Source: Coptis chinensis (Eukaryota; Streptophyta; Magnoliopsida; Ranunculales; Ranunculaceae). Taken from it: a stretch of DNA of 64,000 nt. Both the position numbers and the translations under genes were made by a program. Shown piece by piece: positions 47,736 to 57,532 of the stretch; position 1 is the first letter of the stretch; every line of letters begins with the position of its first letter. The notes under the pieces are model-generated. The model had not been told where the DNA came from, did no database searches, and saw only the letters and a program-made list of their open reading frames with translations. The stretch is taken from positions 12,625,501 through 12,689,500 of the forward strand of contig CM027381.1 in NCBI GenBank assembly GCA_015680905.1, in the 5' to 3' direction.

Positions 47736-48289
47736 CCTATTAATTAATTAATTAATTAACTAATATTTATTTATGGTCCCTGTCCTGTTATTAACAAACA
47801 TACTACTGTAGTATGCCAGTCATTTACTATATGGTTTATTAAGGTTTATTTTCTTGTGCCTAGTTCTTCTAGTCTCTTCTCTATACACTAGAGCATAGTC
47901 ATAAAAATTTCCAATTTAAAAAAAAAATGTAAAATGTCTCCAAATTGACAAGTTACCGAATTTCAAAACGAAAAAACAATAAAGACGGTAAAAATCTCTT
48001 AATTTCCGATGTTTACCAATTTTTAGCGATTTTTTCCGATTTTTCTCTTATGATGGATAACTTTCTATTCTTTTATTTTCTAAATTGCAATTATTTGTAG
48101 GATATCATAAGATATAACAAGGCTTTACATATATATATATTTGCAAATTTTGAATTTGATATATGCTCAAAGTAATCCTGACATGATGCACTATATACTA
48201 TTTTATGTTTTAATCAAGTGAGCGTATTGAGTTGGCTTTTTTTGAGATCGAGGGCCTAAAATGAGTCTTGGATGTTGTCTGCCTGTGCC
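47736..48289. other. spacer, nothing recognised
   Basis: AT-rich, with a TTAA microsatellite at about 47740-47760 and an (AT)n run near 48130-48140. No gene. Confidence 0.4.
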
Positions 48290-48422
48290 CCGCCCCCCCC
48301 TAAATAGTTTCTCTCTTCTCTCTGTCTTCATCTCCCTCCTCCTCATCTCTAGCTCTTCTCTTCATCACCCTCCTCCTCTCATCTCCTACGCTCACTTCCC
48401 CACTGCTATGCAGTAATTCTAG
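48290..48422 (+). mobile_element. possible Helitron-like 3' end, CT-rich
   Basis: CT-rich DNA ends in ACTGC-TAT-GCAGT, then AATTCTAG|T. The same architecture and related sequence occur on the minus strand at 22273-22572. The 5' limit is unknown. Confidence 0.4.
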
Positions 48423-48768
48423 TTATTTATAAGTTGGTTTTCCAATTTTTACTAATTTTTTTAACAAATTTATACGAATTAACGATTTCATCCTTACCAA
48501 ATTGATTCCGAATGAATTCCGAATTTGTGACTATGCACTGGAACTAGAGTGCTGATACGGCCATACCAAAGTCCAAAACAATTGACCCGCTTAAGCTTTA
48601 AAATTTGGTAAACGAAGCTGTTAAAATGATATCACAGTGGGCCTCCGGTCTAGAAAGGCCAGTCACTATATCCAAGTGAGTAACAGTGGGCCTCCAGGCC
48701 AAAAGAGAAAAGGAGTGCAAATAAATACACCATTGACAAAGAGAGAGTTATTGAAGGAAGAAAAAAGA

Positions 48769-51700
48769 ATGGATCCAGACAGCGTAGCAAAAGCGTTTGT
48801 TGAACATTACTACTCAACATTCGATGCAAATCGAGGTGGGCTAGCAAATCTGTATCAAGAAACATCAATGCTTTCATTTGAAGGACAGAAAATACAAGGG
48901 TCACAAAACATAGTAGCTAAGTTGATTTCATTACCATTTCAACAGTGTCAACATAGTATTACTACTGTTGATTGTCAACCTTCTGGTCCTGCTGGTGGTA
49001 TGCTTGTTTTTGTTAGTGGTAATCTTCAACTTGCCGGTGAACAACATGCTCTTAAGTTCAGTCAGGTATAATAACATCAAACCTACCTTCTTTGGAGTTG
49101 TTAGTTTTTTTGGATCTTTGATTTCATCATGTTGGTTCATTCAGGTATTTTGTCAAACACCTTGTTCGGATCTTCGATTTTATGATTTATTATGTTATTT
49201 AGTAATATTGAACAACAGGCCGTCAGGTATTTTGTCAAACTCCTTCTTGGGGTTGTTGGGTTTTGTGGTGTTGGACTGTTGGGATCTTTGTTTTGCTTGA
49301 TGATACTTAATTGTTATGTTATCAATCCAATCCAAATCCAAATTGTTGTGTGATACTTAATTTACGTGATTGATGATGTTATTTTAAATTATTGTTGATT
49401 GGAAACTTAGACTTTGGTCGATACTTATATTTCACTGTTTTTGAGGTAGATCTGTGTTTTAATATATCTTCCCCTTTTGGATTGCCTTATTCAAAGTGGT
49501 TTTTTTTCTTAATATCCCTATCCGTAATTGTTGGTTTTTGGACGACATATATTAATATTCAGTGGCATGTTTGTATATGCTCTGTTTGTGTTTGGTTTTA
49601 CTCAAATAATATGTTCTGATTTGTGGTTTATTACCTCTTTGTTTAGTAATTCTATTGTGTTTTGCCTTACTCAAATCGTTAATTTTGTTACATTATAGTA
49701 ATATACTTATCAATTATCCGTACGTATGTTGGTTCAATACATAGATTTCGTTTGCTACAAATTCTATGTGATTTTGATTGTTTGGCATGTTTTTGCGGTT
49801 GATCTGTGTTTTGATGGTTTACCCTTTTCTTTATTTTGTGTGTTTGTGTCATACTGTCATATTCCTTATTTTGATTTTCTTTTACAATCGAATGAGTCTG
49901 ATATGCAAAAATGTTTTAATTCCTATAGGTTAATTGTTGGTTTTGATTACATATATTAATTTTCATGGAAAGATAGTTATCAATATCGTTCGACACACGA
50001 TACGTATTGCATGATTTGTATTGTATCGAAAGCAAAACAATATGATACACGATACAGAATGTTTCAGCCTATCCACTTCAAACACATGAAATAACAAAAA
50101 ACTTTTATGCTAAAACAAGTTTTTCAGATTGATTTATTTTTTTTCTTCTCTTTTCTAAGCTTTGTAAAGCCATCTTAGGTTTTAGTTACGGTAAACAACA
50201 ACCCTAACCTGAAGAAACTTTTATTTAAGTAGTAGCTAGCTTAGCCCCTTATTTTTTATACTAGTTAGGGTTGAAAGGTTGAACATGATGAATTTTTTTA
50301 ACATACATTAGTAGTAGATAAAACTTTATTTGTGGATGAAACTTACATACACATACTCCAGCACATAAGAATATATTTAATTATATTTTAAGCGTATCAT
50401 ACGATACACGACACATTTTGATACTCAATACTTTAAAAATTGAAAAGATAAACGATACGATTTATGATTTCATAACTATGCGTGGGAATACTTGATTATG
50501 CTCTATTTTAAATTTGATTTTACTTGAATATTATGGTATGCTTTCTGGCTTGTCACCAATTTGTTTTAGCATTTGTATTCTTTTTTGCCGTGTAAAGAGT
50601 TGGTTCTAATTCTTGTTGCACATAACATTAATGCATTTATACTTGCAAAGACAAAAGAGAAAGGGGATTTTTTGGGGGGAGGGTGGTGAGTTGAAGGTGG
50701 TATAGGCGTACAGACAGTCCTTTGCATTGTATATCATTGGTGTGGGCTGCTGTATTCAGATCTTGGTGGAGGACCCTGATCAAATGCTTTGGGTGTTGAA
50801 TTAAACCCAAGGTCTCCATTTAAAATCATTGGTAAATATTAATTAATAGAGTTTATCTTTGTACAGACGAGGCATCCGCAGTCAGTCTCATCTGTGTTCA
50901 TCTTATAGGTAGTTTGTGTATCTTTTATTTTCCTAATTGCTGAGATTATTCATCAGAAAATCATCCACAGTAGGGTTTTGTGTCCGGACCATTGTTTTCA
51001 GATATAAGAGATTTATGAATAATCTCAATGAGTAATGGCTTCTTTTGTTAATTTTAAATAGTCAGTTTCTTCATATGTCTATGCGTTTTGATTCATCCGA
51101 TCCATTCAGATCGAGTAGCGGGTCCATATCCAATCTGGACTAGCTGTTACGCCAGAGTTGCTTTTACATATTCCGTCATGTTTTCTATTCAGGGATCCAT
51201 AACTTTAATGTTAAAACTGCATTCTCGAGAGTGCGAGTGTCTTTGACAACACTTAAGCGATAAAGTGGGTTGGAAAGAGGATTTTGGTAGCTGCAAGTGC
51301 TACCTGACGTCCAAAGTCAAGATTCATACTCTCTCACATTTTGTGGTTAAAATTGCATTTGGTTTTCAGCGTACAAGCAGTGACATGATTACTAGTACTT
51401 AGAAAATCAGCTCTGGATTTAGAAGGTTTTTTAAAATGCTTAAACTCTATTATCAAGTTGTTGAAGTTTATGGAGTCTTTTCAAAGTAGGATTTGTTGGT
51501 GGTGGTAAAACACTTCTGATTAAGTTTTTTCATACGTTGGTGTTCTATTTGGTTTCATAGTGTATATATGAGTCCTTAAATGAGTTGAATTTTTTTTTTA
51601 TTGTTTATGGAGGTTTCTCATTATTAGTCCAATTTGTAATCGGAACTTTTTTAGTAGTTGTTTTGAATACAAGGAATGAATGGTGGTAATAGTTTCCATA

Positions 51701-54700
51701 TTTCATTTAATAAGTCACAACTTTACACTCAACAGTAAGGTTCTATTGGAATCTCTTACTTCTCTTTTACTTTTGATATTGGATCAACTGTTCTTAGTTC
51801 AACTGTTCTAGCTGTAATTGGTGTCCTAGCTCTAGGCTTGGGGATATTAACTAATTATGTAGTAGAGAGTGAAGCTTTGGTCATTGCAGCTGAGATTGCA
51901 GCTCATGTTGGAACCTCTTACTTCTCTTTTACTTTTGATATTGAATCAACTGTTCTTAGTTCAACTGTTCTAGCTGTAATTGGTGTCCTAGCTCTAGGCC
52001 TGGGGATAGTAACTATTTGTATAGCAGAGAGTGAAGCTTTGGTCATTGCAGCTGAGGTTGCAGTCCATGATGGATGGAGGAATGTCTGGCTCTGCTGCGA
52101 ATAGTGGGGCTGCACTTGGTCATGGTAGTTTCTTTTGGAGTACAAATTGGCCTGCCTTTGTTCTTCGTGTTGAGAGCCCTAATAGATGCTAGTATCTTAC
52201 TTTTTTTTTGTTTGAGTGGTAAAAGTTATATTTCATTCCCAAATTTCTTTTTACAATCACATGGAGTAACCACATAGTTAGCAAGATGCTAATATTTAGA
52301 CTCCTTACAAGCCGACAAATACACAAATTACAAGACTAAGTTATCCCAATTCACAATAAAATCTTGAAATCTCAACTCCCTAAAGTGAACATCACTCCTC
52401 GACCAATCATACAAGATCTCTTTAACTTCTATTAAGATCTTGCTCAATTCTTTCTCCTTGCTTCCAAAAATTCTCCGATTTTGCTCCAACCAAAGAGCCC
52501 ACACTATTGCCTTCGGAAGATGCTCGGCATTCCACTTTGCTTTTGGTGTAAGAACCTCATTGAAGAAGTCACTCCCAAGAGCCTCCCTAAAAGATGTTAG
52601 TATGTTACTATAGATTTTCTTTCTAGGCAGTTGTAGTATATGTTGGTTGTAATGGTTATTGGATGACAATCCACTTTCATTGTGTTCTTTTGGTAATTTT
52701 ACTTGTGTGCGAAAAAAAATAAAACATAGCTCAATTGTTTGAGAACCTTTATTTTCGCATTCACCAGCCTAAGAATGGCTGGCTGGCTGGCTGGCTGGCT
52801 CAACATCAGCAACCAACGAACTATTAAGTTGATCTACCAATTAATGGGTCGTTAAGGAATGGATTGGGATCCATCTCTTACATTTCCCATCTTTAAATTC
52901 TTATTGTTCCTTTATCTGTTTGTTTCTTTTATTTTCATTTTCTTAAGCAGACCTTCCTGGTGGATTTCATTTGACATCAGTGTTTAAGAAAAAACACATC
53001 TAAGCCTCAAGGCGCTCTACCTCTGTGAGGCTTGAGGTGAGCCTCAGAGGTGTTTTAGCTTCAGTAAAAATAGAAATAATAGAGAACTATAGAACGAGGA
53101 AAAATGGGTTTTGATGATGGAAGTTTGTGATTTCTAACAGAATGAGGTGCTTTGAAGCTCAAAACATAACCTAATAGGGATTTTTAATACTGAAAGAATT
53201 TATGAGGGGATAAGTAGTCAAAAGAAATGACAAACAATGGAAAAGAAAGTAAAACAAATGTATAAAAACATGTACAGCTTAAGCCTCAAGGCACTAAACC
53301 CATTTAAGGCTTAGAGTGCTCCTTGAGGCTTAAGCCTCCGTGGATTTTTCTAAACCTCGTATGACATCTTCTGCTATTTGATTTGATGTCAATACTTTAG
53401 TGCGATCTCTGTCTTATATCCCCTTATAATTCCTCGGGTGTCTCTACACCTTGGCATATTAAAGAAAATATCCACAGGTTCTTGTTCGAGGTGCCAATGC
53501 GGCACTCCAAGGTACCCCTCGCTATGCCTGGGACCTCGAGCGTCACCCAGCCCTGACAACATAGTAAAAGTTATTTTCCCTCTGCCTAGGTATCACTAAT
53601 AAAATCTAGAGTTTGACAAGTGGGAAGGGAGGGTTGGTAAGGAGTTGTACCTTTGAATTTTGCTAAATTACATTGACACGGATACTAAGTGTGACACGGC
53701 AAAATATAAAAATTGAGGTCTATTACTCACAATGTGTCTGTGTGTGTGTCCGACACACGTGGATACGTATCCGACACGGATTATTTTTGAAATAGGCCTG
53801 ATCTATTAGAGTCGCACACCTATGTATTAAGTTGTTTGCAGTGTGTCCAGAAGTAGGGGCATGTCAATTATTGCTGTGGTGCTGAATGCTTGAATCTATG
53901 TCCTCTCAAAACACAATGTTCTAGTACTCAATTACCTATTGGTTCACTCCAACAAGTGAAAATAAAGAAGGCGTTGTTAGAATATAAGTTATGTGTGAGG
54001 GTAAGTATATATAAATCCATTTGTTAGGGCTTAGTTTGTGTATATATATTTCCATTTGTTAGGGTTTAGTTTGTGGTTCATATAAAAGCAACATTGTAAT
54101 AGTTAGAAGCACTTTTGCATTCGATAAGAATCTGATTATTAGGCTTCAGGTTAGGGAATGTAGATTGCAAAGTGAATTGGTCTCAGTGGTGGTGATAGCT
54201 GCTGGCGGATTGATTTCCATTTCACATTTCTGTTGGAAGTAGATTTTCTGATAAAGATTGAACACCCTTAGTTTGCTTTACTGTTTCTTAATTTGCACCA
54301 TCTAGATTGTTGTTGTTGTTGGTTTTTTTAAAAAAAGTTTTTTGTGGATTTTATGATTCTTTAGTGGATTAGTTATATGATTTGCCTGAATTTTATGTAG
54401 TCCACTCTCCAGTTTTGTTTGAAAAACTCACGAGTTTACTCGTGTACCATCATGACTATGAGAGGGCGTGCTAGAATATCTATACTATGTATAAGGAGGC
54501 GTGCCCGAGCCAGCCGAATGAGTTGTCCGACAATCTGTAAAAAAAAAAAAAAAAAAAAAAAACTTTTTTGTTATGTTTACCCGATTTCTCTCTCCTGCCC
54601 ACCTATAAAAGATCGTGGCGTTGCCACGTGCTCAAAGCTAGTAAGTTATACTATATGACGGTATATGTGTATTTTCATTTGTTAAGGCTTAGTTTGTGGT

Positions 54701-55337
54701 TTATTTATGTAAATCACATTGTATTAGTCAGAAGCACTTTTGCATTCCGTAATACAATCAGGCGCAACTGTATTATAATATATGTTTGTGACTTTTACAA
54801 GGCTAAGCACATACTTAACAACATCCCCTGGGGCTGTCACACACCCTATACATAATTTATCAGACTAACCGTCTGACTAAAATAAGTATTAAACCATTCC
54901 CTTTGATATGCCCATAGTTAAATTATGCTTGTTGTGTAGATAGATATTACTCACTTGGAACGATTTCGTGAAACTCTTTTATGATTGATATGTGACTACT
55001 GTTCAAGTTTCTCTAGTCTATACAAAATTCTTTATTGGCCTTGTAAGAAATATCAGATATACTTTCTACTATGTAAGATGTTGAAGACATGCATGAAGAA
55101 GTGATTAAGATTCAGTCCCAAGCAGCATACTTCCGTTTCTCATTTTTTGGTCACTTGTTTAGTAAACAATAGCATTCCAGCATTGTATGCATTATCCTTT
55201 CGTGTTTTTCCTTGTATCTTTCTGCTATGTTGTTCATATCTGTCTGTTGCTTTTGTTGTCAGATGTTCCATTTGATGCCAACAACTGGGGGAAGCTTTTA
55301 CGTGTTGAATGACATATTCCGGTTGAACTATGCGTGA
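48769..55337 (+). CDS. NTF2: nuclear transport factor 2 (NTF2), two coding exons
   Basis: Exon 1 (48769-49065, 99 codons) starts M-D-P-D-S-V-A-K-A-F-V-E-H-Y-Y-S-T-F and includes the hallmark F-E-G-Q-K-I-Q-G and V-D-C-Q-P-S-G-P-A-G-G-M-L-V-F-V-S-G. It ends L-K-F-S-Q at a GT donor (49066). Exon 2 (55263-55337) reads M-F-H-L-M-P-T-T-G-G-S-F-Y-V-L-N-D-I-F-R-L-N-Y-A then TGA. The joined 123 residues match the usual plant NTF2 length and the exon junction is in phase 0. NTF2 carries Ran-GDP into the nucleus through FxFG nucleoporins. An upstream in-frame ATG (48637) is rejected because NTF2 proteins begin at M-D-P-D. No stop or frameshift is seen, so it is probably functional, though one 6.2-kb intron full of repeats must be spliced. 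Confidence 0.92.
49973..50479. repeat. MITE in the NTF2 intron
   Basis: The ends ATAGTTATCA and TTCATAACTAT are inverted repeats. Both arms carry degenerate CGATACG/CGTATCG motifs (ACACGATACG, CGATACGAT). It is 507 bp and non-coding; the target duplication is unclear. Confidence 0.6.
51748..52071 (+). repeat. 162-bp tandem duplication in the NTF2 intron
   Basis: Two adjacent copies (51748-51909 and 51910-52071) are nearly identical. 162 is divisible by three and one frame stays open across both (S-Y-F-S-F-T-F-D-I-E-S-T-V-L-S-S then A-V-I-G-V-L-A-L-G-L-G-I), a hydrophobic, valine/alanine-rich peptide. I do not recognise it. Confidence 0.8.
52202..52592 (-). mobile_element. 5'-truncated LINE insertion in the NTF2 intron
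   Basis: On the minus strand the frame encodes R-E-A-L-G-S-D-F-F ... L-P-K-A-I-V-W-A-L-W-L-E-Q-N-R-R-I-F, the C-terminal tail that follows zinc-binding reverse transcriptases in plant LINEs. A poly(A) tail is seen as poly(T) at 52202-52209. Flanks AGATGCTAGTATCTTAC and AGATGTTAGTATGTTAC look like an imperfect target duplication, so only the last 390 bp of the LINE was inserted. Confidence 0.6.
52776..52800 (+). repeat. (GGCT)n microsatellite
   Basis: Five to six tandem GGCT units. Confidence 0.9.
52980..53361. repeat. hAT-like MITE in the NTF2 intron
   Basis: Imperfect inverted ends (GTTTAAGAAAAAACACATC and the complement GTTTAGAAAAATCCACGG), each followed by AAGCCTCAAGG-type subterminal repeats. 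The flanks TGACATCA and TGACATCT form a 7-of-8 duplication, the length used by hAT elements. 382 bp, non-coding. Confidence 0.65.
53668..53805. repeat. dispersed repeat (TACATTGACACGGATA family), copy 2
   Basis: Related to 18039-18195: TACATTGACACGGATACTAAGTG, TGTGTGTGTCCGACAC, GGATACGTATCCGACACGG and the ATTATTTTTGAAATAGG tail. Probably a small transposable repeat. Confidence 0.65.
53975..54760 (+). mobile_element. TRIM-like miniature LTR retroelement
   Basis: Two direct repeats of about 150 bp start TGTTAGAATATAAGTTAT (53975) and TGCTAGAATA...TAAGTTAT (54469, interrupted by the mini-Helitron). Both continue through CATTTGTTA[AG]GG[CT]TTAGTTTGTG to GAAGCACTTTTGCATTC. Between them are a weak primer-site-like TTGGTCTCAGTGG (about 54178) and a purine-rich ATGAGAGGG just before the second copy. 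No coding sequence. Two independent LTR fragments are the alternative. Confidence 0.55.
54479..54641 (+). mobile_element. 163-bp non-autonomous Helitron
   Basis: The 5' end A|TCTATACTATGTATAAG fits the plant Helitron consensus. The 3' end has a 6-bp-stem hairpin (CGTGGC-GTT-GCCACG) nine bases before CTAG|T. A poly(A) run fills 54540-54561. The flanks join as CTAGAATA+TAAGTTAT, matching the uninterrupted sequence at 53975-53992, so the paralogous repeat acts as an empty site and proves both boundaries. Confidence 0.85.
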
Positions 55338-56457
55338 GAAGATGAAGTGTATTGGACCATTTGTGAAGGTTGTTGGGGAATTCATTTCAACTTAAAAAGA
55401 CAGGGAAAGAACAAGTTCAGAACAAGTTTCTTTGATTCCATTTTAAATGTAGTAACAAATGAAGATTGAGATTCTTTTTACTTGTTTGCTGGTTTGGTTT
55501 GTGTTTCTAAAAGTCCCAACTTCAAATTGTCAGTGATAGTCATGCTGTGTGATTGAATGAATTTATGACAGACTTCCTTGGATACCTATCATGATTTTGC
55601 AGGAATTTATAGGATTCTGTTTGTGCTTAGTAAGCCACAAAAGTCTGTTTGTATAATACTTGAATTAGAGGTTTTTAGGGCTCATCTATGCATATGGGAC
55701 GGCCATTACAATTGTGGGACAGTTTCAAGTTCTGCAATATACTGGAGTGATTTGGTATCATGCTGACATGCTCTGTTCGAGTCTGAGGGTCTTCTACCCA
55801 AGACTATTATCCCCGTGAGCGATATGCCTTGGCCCAGATTTTGCTATGCAAATTTGTTGTTTGTGCCAAGTACAACTTTGTTGTGAACAAAAACAAGATT
55901 ACTCAGTTAGTCCCGTGTTCGAGTAGGATTGAATTTCATTCAAGCATCAAACAATCCGGATTGCATTTCATCTCTGGTTTTGGTTTTACCAGGTGTTGCT
56001 GCAATATAATGCCGCATGCCCTTATTGTCTATCCCCAGTGAGTTGGTTCCTTCACGAGTTCCAGGTTTCTAATTGTCCAAAGAGATGGGAACAAATGAGT
56101 CTTCTATACTCTATAGAGAAAATTCTTCCATCCTTAGAAGTACGAGTGTTTATAATGATTTACAAGTTAATGATTTAGAAGTAGAAAACAAATAGAGTTT
56201 TAAGAAAAACGTAAGGCGCAACCCAAGGAAACGCGTTGTTACCATATGTCGGAAGATTCACATTACCAGCTTAATGACCCACACGGTTCCAAACAATTGC
56301 ATGTATTTCCACACCAAATTGACCGGCATTTTTCAGTCCAGTACGAAATCGAGCACAAGTAAATGAAGTCAGTCGTCTGATTTGTGTTCTATCTCATTCA
56401 CATTTCCATGCAATTTATATGGTCATCCACTCATGCATTGTCTTCAATCAAGTCTAC
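55338..56457 (+). other. NTF2 3' UTR and downstream flank
   Basis: AT-rich sequence after the NTF2 stop. The first few hundred bases presumably form the 3' UTR. No other gene is recognised up to the LTR at 56458. Confidence 0.4.
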
Positions 56458-57008
56458 TGTAAAGTAGCGTTTTAGTTTTCATTTACATACAAGGGAGGAA
56501 GGAGAATGGGATTGAATTTGGGAAAGAGCGAGTTCGTTGATGAGCGAACTGCCTACGTATCTTCTCTCGATTCTGGGGGGAGAGAAGAATCAGGTCTGGC
56601 GTAGTTCATATGGGGAGTATTTATAGGCGATGAAAATGAATCTTCACCCAACACGTGTAAAGATCAGTACAAATGTAGGGTGGAGATTGCTGAGTCGTGT
56701 GAGAACTGTGCTAGTAGGTCTACAGTAATGATGGGAATTAGTAGCAGGGGTTAGTAGCTTGCGGTAGTGATCGGGCAAAGAATGATTTGTGTAATGCGCG
56801 GCTTTAGTCATGATTGCTTCTAGAAGGTGGGTTGAGTCATGATATAGAACGATTTGTGTTGTGATACGAACTGTTCTAGAGAGATCTCGTAGCTTGTGGA
56901 TGCGATCTAGTGACATAGGTCAGCAAAGTAAGTCAGAGGTCGGTATGGTATTTCCACCATGCTGAGCATGTGCTTGATATTCTTAAAGGAGAATATCACT
57001 CCTTTACA
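56458..57008 (-). repeat. 3' LTR of the second Tat element
   Basis: On the minus strand it runs TGTAAAGGAG...CTTTACA, 551 bp, with matching terminal inverted bases. A TATA box (CTATAAATACTCC) is at about 56617-56631. The right boundary is supported by the polypurine tract; the left boundary by the TG/CA ends only. Confidence 0.65.
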
Positions 57009-57022
57009 TAGCCCCCTCTCAT
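57009..57022 (-). other. polypurine tract of the second Tat element
   Basis: The minus strand reads ATGAGAGGGGGCTA directly before the LTR start, parallel to ...AAAAGGGGCTA before the 3' LTR of the first element. Confidence 0.75.
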
Positions 57023-57532
57023 TAGGTCGTGCCACTCGAGTGATCTGCTGAGAGAACACAGTAGCGCATGTGGAGCATGCATAAAGAGACAAACTGGTGG
57101 AAGTGGAAATACCCAACGAACTATGGAGATCGATTCGTGTTATCTGGTGATCAGATGTGCGATAACATTTGGCACGTGTACGGCGCGTGAGCAAATCTGA
57201 GTAGCTGCAGAGAAAATGTGCCGCCCCATTTTTTATGGATTTGAAAAGACAAGACAGCTTGTTGAAAGTCATGTGCGGCTAGGGCTAGGATGTAATCATA
57301 ACGCTTTGGGAACTGGAGGGGCGATTATACAAAAACCACGTTGGCTATCTAAATCGTCATTCTGTTGCTTCTCTTTGTAGAAAAAAAAAACCTCACTACA
57401 CCAAGAGTCTTCAGGTTAGTTTTCTGTCATTGTTGATCTTCTGCTCTTTGCTTCGTTCTTGCTTTTTGTTATTAAGTTGTTAGGTCATTCGCTTTGTTGC
57501 TTGCGGTTAGAGTTGTGAGTGACAAGAGAGAG

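Noticed and set aside
48637..48768. Upstream in-frame ATG extending NTF2 by 44 residues
   Set aside because: Plant NTF2 proteins start at M-D-P-D and the extension looks like translated 5' UTR.
57380..57410. TGTAGTGAGG (minus) as the outer start of the second Tat LTR
   Set aside because: No purine tract adjoins it, while TGTAAAGGAG at 57008 has one matching the first Tat element.
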